The notes: generated from the sequence alone by a model not told the origin. Shown: positions 1 to 12,033, counted from the first letter of the stretch. The stretch is 64,000 nucleotides of DNA from Symbiodinium natans (GCA_905221605.1 CAJNDS010002637.1:270531-334530); one strand, 5' to 3'. Translations and numbers: made by a program.

Positions 1-3000
1 GCTCTGGCTTTCAAACCCAACCCCGCGAGCATCATGAGCATCAGCTGGTGCTGGCTCTGGCTTTCGAACCCATCATGAGCATCAGCTGGTGCTGCTCTTG
101 CTTTCAAACCCAACCCCGCGAGCATCATGAGCATCAGCTGGTGCTGGCTCTGGCTTTCAAACCCAACCCCGCCAGCATCATGAGCATCAGCTGGTGCTGG
201 CTCTGCTTTCGAACCCAACCCCGCGAGCATCATGAGCATCAGCTGGTGCTGCTCTGGCTTTCAAACCCAACCCCGCGAGCATCATGAGCATCAGCTGGTG
301 CTGGCTCTGGCTTTCAAACCCAACCCCGCGAGCCTCGTGAGCATCAGCAGGTGCTGGCTCTGGCTTTCGCACCCAACCCCGCGAGCATCAGCTGGTGCTG
401 CTCTGGCTTTCAAACCCAACCCCGCGAGCATCATGAGCATCAGCTGGTGCTGGCTCTGGCTTTCGAAATCTTTCGAACCCAACCCCGCGAGCATCATGAG
501 CATCAGCTGGTGCTGCTCTGGCTTTCAAAACCAACCCCGCGAGCATCATGAGCATCAGCTGGTGCTGGCTCTGGCTTTCAAACCCAACCCCGCGAGCCTC
601 GTGAGCATCAGCTGGTGCTGGCTCTGGCTTTCGCACCGAGCATCATGAGCATCAGCTGGTGCTGCTCTGGCTTTCAAACCCAACCCCGCGAGCATCCTGA
701 GCATCAGCTGGTGCTGGCTCTGGCTTTCAAACCCAACCCCGCGAGCCTCGTGAGCATCAGCTGGTGCTGGCCCAACCCCGCGAGCATCATGAGCATCAGC
801 TGGTGCTGCTCTGGCTTTCAAACCCTACCCCGCGAGCATCATGAGCATCAGCTGGTGCTGGCTCTGGCTTTCAAACCCAACCCCGCGAGCATCATGAGCA
901 TCAGCTGGTGCTGCTTTGGCTTTCGAACCACCCAACCCCGCGAGCATCATGAGCATCAGCTGGTGCTGGCTCTGGCTTTCGAACCACCCAACCCCGCGAG
1001 CATCATGAGCATCAGCTGGTGCTGGCTCTGGCTGTCGAACCACCCAACCCCGCGAGCATCATGAGCAGCTGGCTTTCAAACCCAACCCCGCCAGCATCAT
1101 GAGCATCAGCTGGTGCTAGCTCTGGCTTTCGAACCCAACCCCGCGAGCATCATGAGCATCAGCTGGTGCTGGCTCTGGCTTTCAAACCCAACCCCGCGAG
1201 CATCGTGAGCATCAGCTGGTGCTGCTGTGGCTTTCAAAACCAACCCCGCGAGCATCATGAGCATCAGCTGGTGCTGGTGGCTTTCAAACCCAACCCCGCC
1301 AGCATCATGAGCATCAGCTGGTGCTGGCTCTGGCTTTCGAACCCAACCCCGCGAGCATCATGAGCATCAGCTGGTGCTGCTCTGGCTTTCAAACCCAACC
1401 GAGAGAGCATCATGAGCATCAGCTGGTGCTGGCTCTGGCTTTCAAACCCAACCCCGCCACGAGCATCATGAGCATCAGCTGGTGCTGGCTCTGGCTTTCA
1501 AACCCAACCCCGCCACGAGCATTATGAGCATCAGCTGGTGCTGGCTCTGGCTTTCGAACCCAACCCCGCGAGCATCATGAGCACTGGCTTTCGAGCCCAA
1601 CCCAGAGAGCATCATGAGCATCAGCTGGTGCTGGTTCTGGCTGTCAAACCCAACCTCGCGAGCATCATGAGCATCAGCTGGTGCTGGCTCTGGCTAAACC
1701 CAACCCCGCGAGCATCATGAGCATCAGCTGGTGTTGCTCTGGCTAAACCCAACCCCGCGAGCATCATGAGCATCAGCTGGTGCTGCTCTGGCTTTCAAAC
1801 CCAACCCCGCGAGCATCATGAGCATCAGCGGGTGCTGGCTTTGGCTTTCAAACCCAACCCCGCGAGCATCAGCTGGTGCTGCTCTGGCTTTCAAACCCAA
1901 CCCCGCGAGCATCATGAGCATCAGCTGGTGCTGGCTCTGGCTGTCAAACCCAACCGCGCGAGCATCATGAGCATCAGCTGGTACTGCTCTGGCTGTCAAA
2001 TCCAACCCCGCGAGCATCATGAGCATCAGCTGGTATCATGAGCATCAGCTGGTGCTGCTCTGGCTTTCAAACCCAACCCAGAGAGCATCATGAGCATCAG
2101 CTGGTGTTGCTCTGGTTTCACACCCAACCCAGAGAGCATCATGAGCATCAGCTGGTGCTGGCTCTGGCTTTCAAACCCAACCCCGCGAGCATCATGAGCA
2201 TCAGCTGGCGCTGGCTCTGGCTGTCAAACCCAACCCCGCGAGCATCATGAGCATCAGCTGGTGCTGGCTCTGGCTTTCAAACCCAACCCCGCGAGCATCA
2301 TGAGCATCAGCGGGTGCTGGCCCTGGCCTCCGAACCCACCCCACGAGCATCATGAGCATCAGCTAGTGCTGCTCTGGCTTTCGAACCCAACCCCGCGAGC
2401 ATCATGAGCATCAGCTGGTGCTGCTCTGGCTTTCAAACCCAATCCGGAGAGCATCATGACCATCAGCTGGTGCTGCTCTGGCTTTCAAACCCAACCCCGC
2501 GAGCATCATGAGCATCAGCTGGCGCTGGCTCTGGCTGTCAAACCCAACCCCGCGAGCATCATGAGCATCAGCTGGTGCTGGCTCCGGCTTTCAAACCCAA
2601 CCCCGCGAGCATCATGAGCATCAGAGGGTGCTGGCTCTGGCTTTCGAACCCAACCGCGCGAGCATCATGAGCATCAGCTGGTGCTGCTCTGGCTTTCGAA
2701 CCCAACCCCGCGAGCATCATGAGCATCAGCTGGTGCTGGCTCTGGCTTTCGAACCCAACCCCGCGAGCATCATGAGCATCAGCGGGTGCTGGCTCTGGCT
2801 TTCGAACCCAACCCCGCGAGCATCATGAGCATCAGCTGGTGCTGCTCTGGCTTTCGAACCCAACCCCGCGAGCATCATGAGCATCAGCTGGTGCTGCTCT
2901 GGCTTTCGAACCCTATCCGGAGAGCATCATGAGCATCAGCTGGTGCTGCTCTGGCTTTCAAACCCGACCCCGCGAGCATCATGAGCATCAGCTGGCGCTG

Positions 3001-6000
3001 GCTCTGGCTGTCAAACCCAACCCCGCCAGCATCATGAGCATCAGCTGGTGCTGGCTCTGGCTTTCAAACCCAACCGGCGAGCATCATGAGCATCAGCTGG
3101 CGCTGGCTCTGGCTTTCGAACCCAACCCACCGAGCATCATGAGCATCAGCTGGTGCTGGCTCTGGCTTTCAAACCCAACCCCGCGAGCATCATGAGCATC
3201 AGCTGGTGCTGCTCTGGCTTTCAAACCCAACCCCGCGAGCGTCATGAGCATCAGCGAGTGCTGGCTCTGGCTTTCGAACCCAACCCCGCGAGCATCATGA
3301 GCATCAGCTGGTGCTGCTCTGGCTTTCAAACCCAACCCCGCGAGCATCATGAGCATCAGCTGGCGCTGGCTCTGGCTCTGGCTGTCAAACCCAACCCCGC
3401 CAGCATCATGAGCATCAGCTGGTGCTGGCTCTGGCTTTCAAACCCAACCCCGCGAGCATCTTGAGCATCAGCTGGTGCTGGCTCTGGCTTTCAAACCCAA
3501 CCCCGCGAGCATCATGAGCATCAGCGGGTGCTGGCTCTGCCTTTCGAACCCAACCCCGCGAGCATCATGAGCATCAGCTGGCGCTGGCTCTGGCTGTCAA
3601 ACCCAACCCCGCGAGCATCATGACAAACCCAACCCCGCGAGCATCATGAGCATCAGCTGGTGCTGGCTCTGGCTTTCAAACCCAACCCCGCGAGCATCAT
3701 GAGCATCAGCGGGTGCTGGCTCTGGCTTTCGAACCCAACCCCGCGAGCATCGTGAGCATCAGCTGGTGCTGCTCTGGCTTTCAAACCCAATCCGGAGAGC
3801 ATCATGAGCATCAGCTGGTGCTGCTCTGGCTTTCAAACCCAACCCCGCGAGCATCATGAGCATCAGCTGGTGCTGGCTCTGGCTTTCAAACCCAACCCCG
3901 CGAGCATCATGGGCATCAGCTGGTGCTGCTCTGGCTTTCAAACCCAATCCGGAGAGCATCATGACCATCAGCTGGTGCTGCTCTGGCTTTCAAACCCAAC
4001 CCCGCGAGCATCATGAGCATCAGCTGGCGCTGGCTCTGGCTGTCAAACCCAACCCCGCGAGCATCATGAGCATCAGCTGGTGCTGGCTCCGGCTTTCAAA
4101 CCCAACCCCGCGAGCATCATGAGCATCAGAGGGTGTTGGCTCTGGCTTTCGAACCCAACCCCGCGAGCATCATGAGCATCAGCTGGTGCTGCTCTGGCTT
4201 TCGAACCCAACCCCGCGAGCATCATGAGCATCAGCTGGTGCTGGCTCTGGCTTTCGAACCCAACCCCGCGAGCATCATGAGCATCAGCGGGTGCTGGCGC
4301 TGGCTTTCGAACCCAACCCCGCGAGCATCATGAGCATCAGCTGGTGCTGCTCTGGCTTTCGAACCCAACCATGAGCATCAGCTGGTGCTGCTCTGGCTTT
4401 CAAACCCTATCCGGAGAGCATCATGAGCATCAGCTGGTGCTGCTCTGGCTTTCAAACCCAACTCCGAGAGCATCATGAGCATCAGCTGGCGCTGGCTCTG
4501 GCTGTCAAACCCAACCCCGCCAGCATCATGAGCATCAGCTGGTGCTGGCTCTGGCTTTCAAACCCAACCGGCGAGCATCATGAGCATCAGCTGGTGCTGG
4601 CTCTGGCTTTCGAACCCAACCCCGCGAGCATCATGAGCATCAGCTGGTGCTGCTCTGGCTTTCAAACCCAATCCGAAGAGCATCATGAGCATCAGCTGGT
4701 GCTGCTCTGGCTTTCAAACCCAACCCCACGAGCATCATGAGCATCAGCTGGCGCGGGCTCTGGCTGTCAAACCCAACCCGCGAGCATCATGAGCATCGCT
4801 GGCTCTGGCTTTCAAACCCAACCCCGCGAGCATCATGAGCATCAGCTGGTGCTGGCTCTGGTTTTCAAACCCAACCCCGCGAGCATCATGAGCATCAGCG
4901 GGTGCTGGCTCTGGCTTTCGAACCCAACCCCGCGAGCATCATGAGCATCAGCTGGTGCTGCTCTGGCTTTCAAACCCAATCCGGAGAGCATCATGAGCAT
5001 CAGCTGGTGCTGCTCTGGCTTTCAAACCCAACCCCGCGAGCATCATGAGCATCAGCTGGTGCTGGCTCTGGCTTTCAAACCCAACCCCGCGAGCATCATG
5101 GGCATCAGCTGGTGCTCTGGCTTTCAAACCCAACCCCGTGAGCATCATGAGCATCAGCTGGTGCTGGCTCTGGCTTTCAAACCCAACCCCGCGAGCATCA
5201 TGAGCATCAGCGGGTGCTGGCTCTGGCTTTCGAACCCAACCCCGCGAGCATCATGAGCATCAGCTGGTGCTGCTCTGGCTTTCAAGCCCGGAGAGCATCA
5301 TGAGCATCAGCTGGTGCTGCTCTGGCTTTCAAACCCAACCCCGCGAGCATCATGAGCATCAGCTGGCGCTGGCTCTGGCTGTCAAACCCAACCCCGCGAG
5401 CATCATGAGCATCAGCTGGTGCTGGCTCTGGCTTTCAAACCCAACCCCGCGAGCATCATGAGCATCAGCGGGTGCTGGCCCTGGCCTCCGAACCCACCCC
5501 ACGAGCATCATGAGCATCAGCTGGTGCTGCTCTGGCTTTCGAACCCAACCCCGCGAGCATCATGAGCATCAGCTGGTGCTGCTCTGGCTTTCAAACCCAA
5601 TCCGGAGAGCAGCATGAGCATCAGCTGGTGCTGGCTCTGGCTTTCAAACCCAAACCCGCGAGCATCATGAGCATCAGCTGGCGCTGGCTCTGGCTGTCAA
5701 ACCCAACCCCGCGAGCATCATGAGCATCAGCTGGTGCTGGCTCTGGCTGTCAAACCCAACCCCGCGAGCATCATGAGCATCAGCTGGCGCTGGCTCTGGC
5801 TTTCGCACCCAACCCCGCGAGCATCATGAGCATCACCTGGTGCTGGCTCTAGCTTTCAAACCCAATTCCGCCAGCATCATGAGCATCAGCTGGAGCTGGC
5901 GCTGGCTCTGGCTGTCAAACCCAACCCCGCCAGCATCATGAGCATCAGCTGGTGCTGGCTCTGGCTTTCAAACCCAATCCCGCGAGCATCATGAGCATCA

Positions 6001-7214
6001 GCTGGTGCTGCTCTGGCTTTCGAACCCAACCCCGCGAGCATCATGAGCATCAGCTGGTGCTGCTCTGGCTTTCGAACCCAACCCCGCGAGCATCATGAGC
6101 ATCAGCTGGTGCTGGCTCTGGCTTTCAAACCCAACCCCGCCAGCATCATGAGCATCAGCGGGTGCTGGCTCTGGCTTTCCAACCCAACCCCGCGAGCATC
6201 ATGAGCATCAGCTGGTGCTGCTCTGGCTTTCAAACCCCACCCCGCGAGCATCATGAGCATCAGCGGGTGCTGGCTCTGGCTTTCAAACCCAACCCCGCGA
6301 GCATCGTGAGCATCAGCTGGTGCTGGCTCTGGCTTTCAAACCCAACCCCGCGAGCATCGTGAGCATCAGCTGGTGCTGGCTCTGGCTTTCAAACCCAACC
6401 CCGCGAGCATCATGAGCATCAGCGGGTGCTGGCTCTGGCTTTCGAACCCAACCCCGCGAGCATCATGAGCATCAGCTGGTGCTGGCTCTGGCTTTAAAAC
6501 CCAACCCCGCGAGCATCATGAGCATCAGCTGGTGCTGCTCTGGCTTTCAAACCCAACCCCGCGAGCATCATGAGCATCAGCGGGTGCTGGCTCTGGCTTT
6601 CGAGCCCAACCCCGCGAGCATCATGAGCATCAGCTGGTGCTGGCTCTGGCTTTCGAACCCAACCCCGCGAGCATCGTGAGCATCAGCTGGTGCTGGCTCT
6701 GGCTTTCAAACCCAACCCCACGAGCATCATGAGCATCAGCTGGTGCTGCTCTGGCTTTCAAACCCAACCCCGCGAGCATCATGAGCATCAGCGGGTGCTG
6801 GCTCTGGCTTTCAAACCCAACCCCGCGAGCATCGTGAGCATCAGCTGGTGCTGGCTCTGGCTTTCAAACCCAACCCCGCGAGCATCGTGAGCATCAGCTG
6901 GTGCTGGCTCTGGCTTTCAAACCCAACCCCGCGGGCATCATGAGCATCAGCTGGTGCTGCTCTGGCTTTCAAACCCAACCCCGCGAGCATCATGAGCATC
7001 AGCTGGTGCTGCTCTGGCTTTCAAACCCAACCCCGCGAGCATCATGAGCATCAGCGGGTGCTGGCTCTGGCTTTCGAACCCAACCCCGCGAGCATCATGA
7101 GCATCAGCTGGTGCTGGCTCTGGCTTTCAAACCCAACCCCGCGAGCATCATGAGCATCAGCTGGTGCTGCTCTGGCTTTCAAACCCAACCCCGCGAGCAT
7201 CATGAGCATCACCT
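1..7214. repeat. 52/53-bp satellite array with higher-order structure
   Basis: About 135 head-to-tail units of 52 or 53 bp fill the segment without a break and run off the left edge. The unit core is GAGCATCATGAGCATCAGCT followed by GGTGCTGGCTCTGGC and TTTCAAACCCAACCCCGC. The 1-bp length difference is GCTGGCTC versus GCTGCTC. Common variants are TTTC/TGTC, AAACCC/GAACCC, CTGG/CGGG and ATCATG/ATCGTG. Rare variants recur at fixed distances (AATCCGGAGA at 2441 and 3946; GGCTCCGG near 2581 and 4086), which shows amplification in larger blocks of about 1.5 kb. The unit is not a multiple of 3 and holds few stops, so open frames appear on both strands. They shift phase from unit to unit and are not genes. 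Confidence 0.97.
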
Positions 7215-8218
7215 GAGCAGCCCTTTTTTTGCGGCCCTTGAGAGATACCTATATGCGGAAATAACTCCGGGCACCGGGGCGCGAAATGTGGCCGCGGAAG
7301 GACACGGAAGGGTTGCGGACGCACATCTCCGCGGAAGCTCCCGTGGAAGCGACGATAGACATAGTTGTGGTTTGAGTGTTTGTGATATTCCTGGAGGCTA
7401 GTGGGCGTGTTGTTTGATGTGGGTTTCGGATGTCTGGTTCAGTGATTCAGAGTGGGTTAGACAGAATTTCCTTGGTGTTTTCTGGGAATTTCGAGGTTAT
7501 AACCTTTCGTACGAAAGCGATAGACCCAGTTCAGAACAAGGCTTCTATAGAGACCCCAAACTTCCTACACAACCCCAAAGCAAACAAGTCGGATTTTCAG
7601 GCTTGAGCGCCTCAAAACCAGGCTTCGAGGCCGTCGATCCGTGAAGTTTGACGCGAACTCGTCAGAAGCGCCGCGGAAGCTCCGCGGAAGCTCCGCGGAA
7701 GCCCGCGGGCCCATCTGAAGGCCCAGACTCTTCCTACTGAGTCCGCGCTCTTGAGAATAGATGGTGCAGCTGCACGGCTGCTGCCAGCTCAAGCTGCAAC
7801 ATTCTCATGGAAGGCGTGTCTCATCGTGTACTCGCATAGTTCCAGGGTAGCACACTATCCATCACTATGTAGACTCTGGCCACCGACCATGCATGCCTCC
7901 AAAGGCGGGCGTTACAAAACAGGTCGCGAAACCATGCACGCCCTTCCCTATCCACAACTTTTTCCCAGCAGTCTGCGCGTAGCAATCGACCCCCTTCGCA
8001 CGCTTTGGACCACCCGACGTGTGTTCGAGTTTATATCTTACGGACCTACTCGCGGAAGCAAGTCTCTCAAAAATGCGCGAAATCAGTCCGCGGAAGCGTC
8101 CGCGGAAGCAAAGGAGAAGCAGACGAGCAGAAACAAGACTCGTGGAAGGACCGCGGAAGGGTTCCGCGGAAGGGTTCGTTACTTCATATCCTCTTCTAGA
8201 ATAAAAAAACACGGCTCA
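7215..8218. other. Unique interlude between satellite blocks, rich in CCGCGGAAG
   Basis: The satellite stops abruptly after CATCATGAGCATCACC and resumes about 1 kb later. The interlude has no frame I can assign to a protein. Its notable content is a scattered short motif, CCGCGGAAG or its variants CCGTGGAAG and CGCGGAAG. It appears near 7293, 7331, 7345, 7672-7700 (three in a row), 8053, 8090-8105 (two in a row) and 8140-8175 (three in a row). Open frames here carry the motif in different phases, which argues against a coding origin. Confidence 0.7.
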
Positions 8219-8650
8219 GCTGGTGTTGCTCTGGCCTTGAAACCCAACCCCGTGAGCATCATGAGCATCAGCTGGTGTTGCTCTGGCTAAACCCAACCCC
8301 GCGAGCATCATGAGCATCAGCTGGTGCTGCTCTGGCTTTCAAACCCAACCCCGCAAGCATCATGAGCATCAGCTGGTGCTGGCTCTGGCTTTCAAACCCA
8401 AACCCCCGAGCATCATGAGCATCAGCTGGTCTGGTCTGGCTTTCAAACCCAAACCCCGGAGCATCATGAGCATCAGCTGGTGCTGGCCCGCCAGCATCAT
8501 GAGCATCAGCTGGTGTTGGCCAGGGCTTTCAAACCCAAACCCCCGAGCATCATGAGCACCAGCTGGTGCTGGCTCTGGCTTTCAAACCCAAACCCTCGAG
8601 CATCATGGGCGTCAGCTGGTGCTGGCCCAGGATTTCAGCCGCATCAGCTG
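8219..8650. repeat. Second, degenerate block of the same satellite
   Basis: About eight units of the 52/53-bp satellite, more diverged than the main array (CCCAAACCCC in place of CCCAACCCC, GGCCAGGCTTT in place of CTCTGGCTTT, one truncated unit near 8487). The last recognisable unit fades out near 8650, about 340 bp before the first recognisable PP1 exon. The block may therefore lie in an intron or 5' flank of that gene. Confidence 0.93.
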
Positions 8651-8988
8651 GACCTTGTTTGCTGCGGGGATCTTATTCTCGCTCTCGGTTCTTTCGCTCG
8701 CGTGAAGGCCCCAGAATTTCATGATTCAGAGGCAACACAGATCCCCCTTCGCAAAGACCGTGGAAGATTGCATACCTTCGCGACATGGAGTTCCCGCTTG
8801 AAGGTAAAAAAAAAGAAGGGGGTGAGAGGGAGTCGGAGTGCCACTCCTTCAAGCGTGCTGAGAAGAAGAAAGAACGAAGAGAAACGAGAGATGACAGAAA
8901 CGAGAGAATCGCTCAGTTGCTGACAAACCTGGGCTTCGGCTCTGGAGGTACCGTTGGGGCAGCCTGGGCACTTGTCACTTCCATGCAG
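8651..8988. other. Unassigned sequence between satellite and PP1 exons
   Basis: No exon could be assigned. A PP1 gene should have about 230 more residues upstream of 8989, and none of the expected motifs (GDxHG, GDYVDRG, RGNHE) is visible here. The stretch just before the first exon (8930-8988) ends in a plausible acceptor, CCATGCAG. Confidence 0.5.
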
Positions 8989-9413
8989 GACCGATGTTGT
9001 CGCAGCTTTCTTGAAGCGCTACAACCTTGATCTTGTTTGCCGGGCCCACCAAGTCGTCGAAGATGGGCGGCGCTGGCACTTTGCGATTTGCTTGTTGCGT
9101 CCGTTCTCTGGAAGGCATCTCATGTCATGTCGAGCCAGGTATGAGTTCTTTGGCAAGAGAAACCTCGCGCTTTGCCAAGCTGTCACAAGTCACCTGCAGT
9201 CCGGTGTCTTGTTGAGACCCTGTTGAGGTGACCCTGTTCAGCGCCCCAAACTACTGCGGTGAGTTCGACAATGCAGGGGCCATGATGACGCTTGATGAGT
9301 GTCTCGGCTCTGCAGCAGGTCAACTCCCATCCGCTGGACTTGTTTCCCACGGGGCACATCTGAGGACACTGATGTGCAAGTTCATCGTCCTAAAGCTGCC
9401 TGGCTCACTCTGA
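8989..9413 (+). CDS. PPP1C: PP1-type serine/threonine phosphatase, last four exons
   Basis: Protein phosphatase 1 catalytic subunits remove phosphate from Ser/Thr with a two-metal centre. Four exons join in frame: 8989-9066, 9139-9166, 9228-9314 and 9381-9413. They give the PP1 C-terminal core in order: [15 protein letters not shown], then YEFFGKRNL, then [18 protein letters not shown], then a short tail ending [10 protein letters not shown] and a TGA. The order and spacing match PP1 from about residue 235 to the end, including the metal-ligand His of RAHQ and the SAPNYC loop. All three introns (72, 61 and 66 bp) begin GC and end AG. The first two thirds of the gene, with the GDxHG and GNHE metal motifs, is not found in the 340 bp before the satellite. 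It is either far upstream beyond the satellite or missing, in which case this is a relic. Confidence 0.85.
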
Positions 9414-9558
9414 GGTCTGTAGGCCGCCACCAGCTTGGGGCTTTCCCCTGTGGTCTCCCCATATGGTTAGCATATTTAAGTTCTAGCAAACAAAAGCATA
9501 TGCAATTCGCATGTGATTCGCGAAGATTTCTGCTTTGATTTGTGCCTTTCCCATACAT
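9414..9558. other. 3' flank of the PP1 exons
   Basis: Short non-repetitive stretch after the PP1 stop codon. No feature is evident. Confidence 0.4.
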
Positions 9559-9986
9559 AGAGAGAGCGAGAGAGAGAGGCGGAGGCGGAGGCGGAGGCGG
9601 AGACAGAGGCAGAGGCAGAGGCAGACAGAGATAGACAGTGACAGACAGTGACAGACAAACAGAGGGAGAGAGAGCGTGAGAGAATGAGACACAGACCCAC
9701 GCGGTTGCCTAAGCCCAGCAGGAGCAGAAGAAGAAGAAGAGGAAGAGGAGGAAGAGGAGGAAACAGAAGAATAGAGACAGAACCCGGGGTTCCTTAAGCG
9801 CAGCAGAAGAAGAAAAGGAAGAAGAAGGAGAGAGAGAGAGAGAGAGAGAGCAACTCCCGAGAGGGGCTTCCTAAGCAGACCGAGAAGCAGACCCAGAAGA
9901 AGAAGAAGAAGAAGAAGAAGAAGAAGAAGAAGAAGAAGAAGAAGAAGAAGAAGAAGAAGAAGAAGAGCGAGGGAGGGAGAGGGAGG

Positions 9987-10017
<31 letters not shown>

Positions 10018-10110
10018 GGACAGAGGGGGACAGACAGGGACCGAGAGGGACCGAGAGGGACCGAGAGGGACCGAGAGGGAAGAGAGGGAGAGGGAGAGTG
10101 AGCGAGCGAG
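9559..10110. repeat. 550-bp purine tract (GA, GGA/GGC, GAA microsatellites)
   Basis: The plus strand is almost wholly A and G in successive simple repeats: GA runs at 9559-9580 and 9826-9850, (GGCGGA) then (GGCAGA) at 9579-9628, GAA at 9723-9770, a pure (GAA) run of about 23 units at 9896-9965, GGGAGA and GA runs at 9967-10015, and an 8-10-bp GAGGGACC repeat near 10035-10080. The minus strand translates to Ser/Leu- and Phe-rich low-complexity frames that are artefacts of the repeat. Confidence 0.95.
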
Positions 10111-11526
10111 CGCAGCGTGGGCTGCAGTGAGAGCTGCTGCTGCGCGAAAATCGAAAACATGAGGCGCGTTTTGTTCCTTTCCTTCTCTTCATCCGAGGCC
10201 AACGGTCAAGAAGAAGTGAGTTGAAAAAAGAGCAGCGCCACCATCTCAGCATTGGTACTTAACGTCAAGCTTGGAGAGAGGCTGTGCATCCCGTGTGCGA
10301 AGTGTGCAGGTGTGCTGTGGTCAACGTCCTCTGAGCCTCGGAAACCCGAGAGCCACAGGTCATGACTTCTAGCTATCTGATTTATCTCACCAAGTTCTGG
10401 GGGGTAGTCGAATGGTTCGGGGACCAGTTCATTCCAGTAAGGGCCGTGCAAACTGAGAAGCCCGAGAACACCGAAGCCCTCCAAGAGCCAGCTGGAGAGA
10501 GGCACAAGAGACATCCTGAGACCACAGTTTTCAGACACAAATGAGATACCATCGACCGTGCATCACTCCAGCGGCATTCGCCCACCAACTTAGATTGGTG
10601 CAATGCACCGCAAATGCTGCCATTTACTGCAAGAGCTGTGCGCTGCGTCGGACCGCCCGCACAGCAAGAGGCTCTTGCATCAGGATTTGGCCAATATCAT
10701 CCAATGTCTGTGAAAGCATGTAGGTTTCACGGCATGTCCTGAACCAAGGCTGCCTTAGGCTTGTCCGAGGCGCAAACCTCCATGGCTTCGCGCGGCATAC
10801 ACATGGCAACATATTGACATGCCCTACCTCACGGTGCAGAGCACACACGAAGCCATGGAAGCTTGCGAATTGCAGCAATGAAGCAACGGCTCTACGTCCC
10901 ACTCGGACAAAGCCATAATTGGTTGGGACAGACTTTGGACAGGCAGTAGTTTTCCAGCTGACTATCATCACGAAGAACACCACAACCAGACAATGCGGCT
11001 CATTCACCCTAAATCCCTAAGTTCAAGCACAAGCACCTGTATTCACTGTATGTGGAGTGCTGCTGTGTGCCGAGACACCTTGAAGCTCGTGCTTTGCAGA
11101 TCACGTGTGGTCAGGGCTTTGCAAAAGCAACGTCCGCGGTCCACCATTCCCGATATCAGGTCAGAACATGTACGAGATGTTTGACCGGGCTAGGCTCAGC
11201 TTCAGACTCTTCAGACTCTCATACCGTTCTGGAAGTTTAACCGTTCATTTTGTTTAGTTATGTCATGACTGTTCTGATATGTTATGAACTCTACAGCCGG
11301 GAGAGTCTAGAAAAGCTACACAGCATGCTGACCTTGTGACGCATCCCAGCTCCCAAGGTCGCGATGAAAAGCATGGCAGCATGATGGCAACAGACGGCTC
11401 AATGATTACACTGAATACGACTGCTTTCTCTGAGAACACGTTCCGTACGTGAGCCCTTTCAACTCAAGAAGTAAACAGGTGAATCAAGCCGGGACGGTGG
11501 GCTTGCCAGCTGTTCTCCCCTCCGCA
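10111..11526. other. Non-repetitive sequence, one weak exon candidate
   Basis: No recognisable gene. The best candidate exon is about 10359-10438 on the plus strand. It is flanked by a CACAG acceptor and a canonical GTAAGG donor and encodes a hydrophobic stretch (SYLIYLTKFWGVVEWFGDQF) that I cannot assign to a family. Nothing else stands out. Confidence 0.3.
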
Positions 11527-12033
11527 ATGGCGCTTTCATTGAGATGCCTGACGCAAGCTTCCAAGACAGTGGCGCAGGTGGTCTCGCCAGCATCGCCCAG
11601 GTCCTTGCAAGTGCCCAAAACTCCCAAGACGCCGAAGACACCCAAGACACCAAGGACACCGAACACCCCTATGACGCCACAGCGTCACGTGCAGGCGTTT
11701 GGGCTGTCTGAGGAGGCTATCAAACGTGTGCCGAAGGGCCTGAACCTTCAACGGTCCGTCCGTTTTGCAGAGACGTCATTGGAAGCTGTCCAGTTGCCTC
11801 TCAAGAAGGAGTGCGAAGGCGAAACTTCCAGTACTTGCGTGCCAACACCTACTCTGGCCGAGTTCAGGTCGAATCTTCCGGTCTTGCTTGGACGGGTACG
11901 CGCCCAAAATGGCAATGAGACGGAGATTAGCACGGATGAGAGATGTGAGAGCAGTGCGTTAGCTGCTCAACGTGCATTCCTTGCCCGACAGTCGCACCGC
12001 CAGAGCAGAGCCCAGAGTGAGTTCGTAGTCTGA
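11527..12033 (+). CDS. Hypothetical protein with TP-repeat, single exon
   Basis: ATG at 11527 opens 168 codons to a TGA. I do not recognise the family. The visible features are a stretch of seven Thr-Pro dipeptides each preceded by K, R, N or M (about 11613-11675), a basic central part with RSVRFAE, and a Ser/Arg/Gln-rich C-terminus. The repeated TPK/TPR motifs would suit proline-directed kinases such as CDKs; that is an inference from motif alone. Codon choice is even and the frame has no low-complexity bias outside the TP run. It lies upstream of the syntaxin gene on the same strand. It could also be a chance frame, since no homologue was checked. An in-frame GTG lies upstream, but ATG is the only credible start. 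Confidence 0.45.
   Translation: MALSLRCLTQASKTVAQVVSPASPRSLQVPKTPKTPKTPKTPRTPNTPMTPQRHVQAFGLSEEAIKRVPKGLNLQRSVRFAETSLEAVQLPLKKECEGETSSTCVPTPTLAEFRSNLPVLLGRVRAQNGNETEISTDERCESSALAAQRAFLARQSHRQSRAQSEFVV

Noticed and set aside
1-7200. Dozens of open frames of 60-150 codons on both strands (HEHQLVLALAF-like)
   Set aside because: They follow the satellite unit, change frame with each unit because 52/53 is not a multiple of 3, and exist on both strands at once.
1-8650. CRISPR-like array
   Set aside because: Units are contiguous with no unique spacers, and the window is eukaryotic.
8620-8670. Possible additional PP1 exon (SRISWT-like, compared with the RGVSFTFG region)
   Set aside because: The similarity comes from GCATCAGCTGG, which is satellite sequence, and the join to 8989 would lose a residue of a conserved motif.
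9483-10252. Minus-strand Ser/Leu/Phe-rich frames of 150-239 codons
   Set aside because: Pure translation of the purine/pyrimidine tract; no non-repeat protein character.
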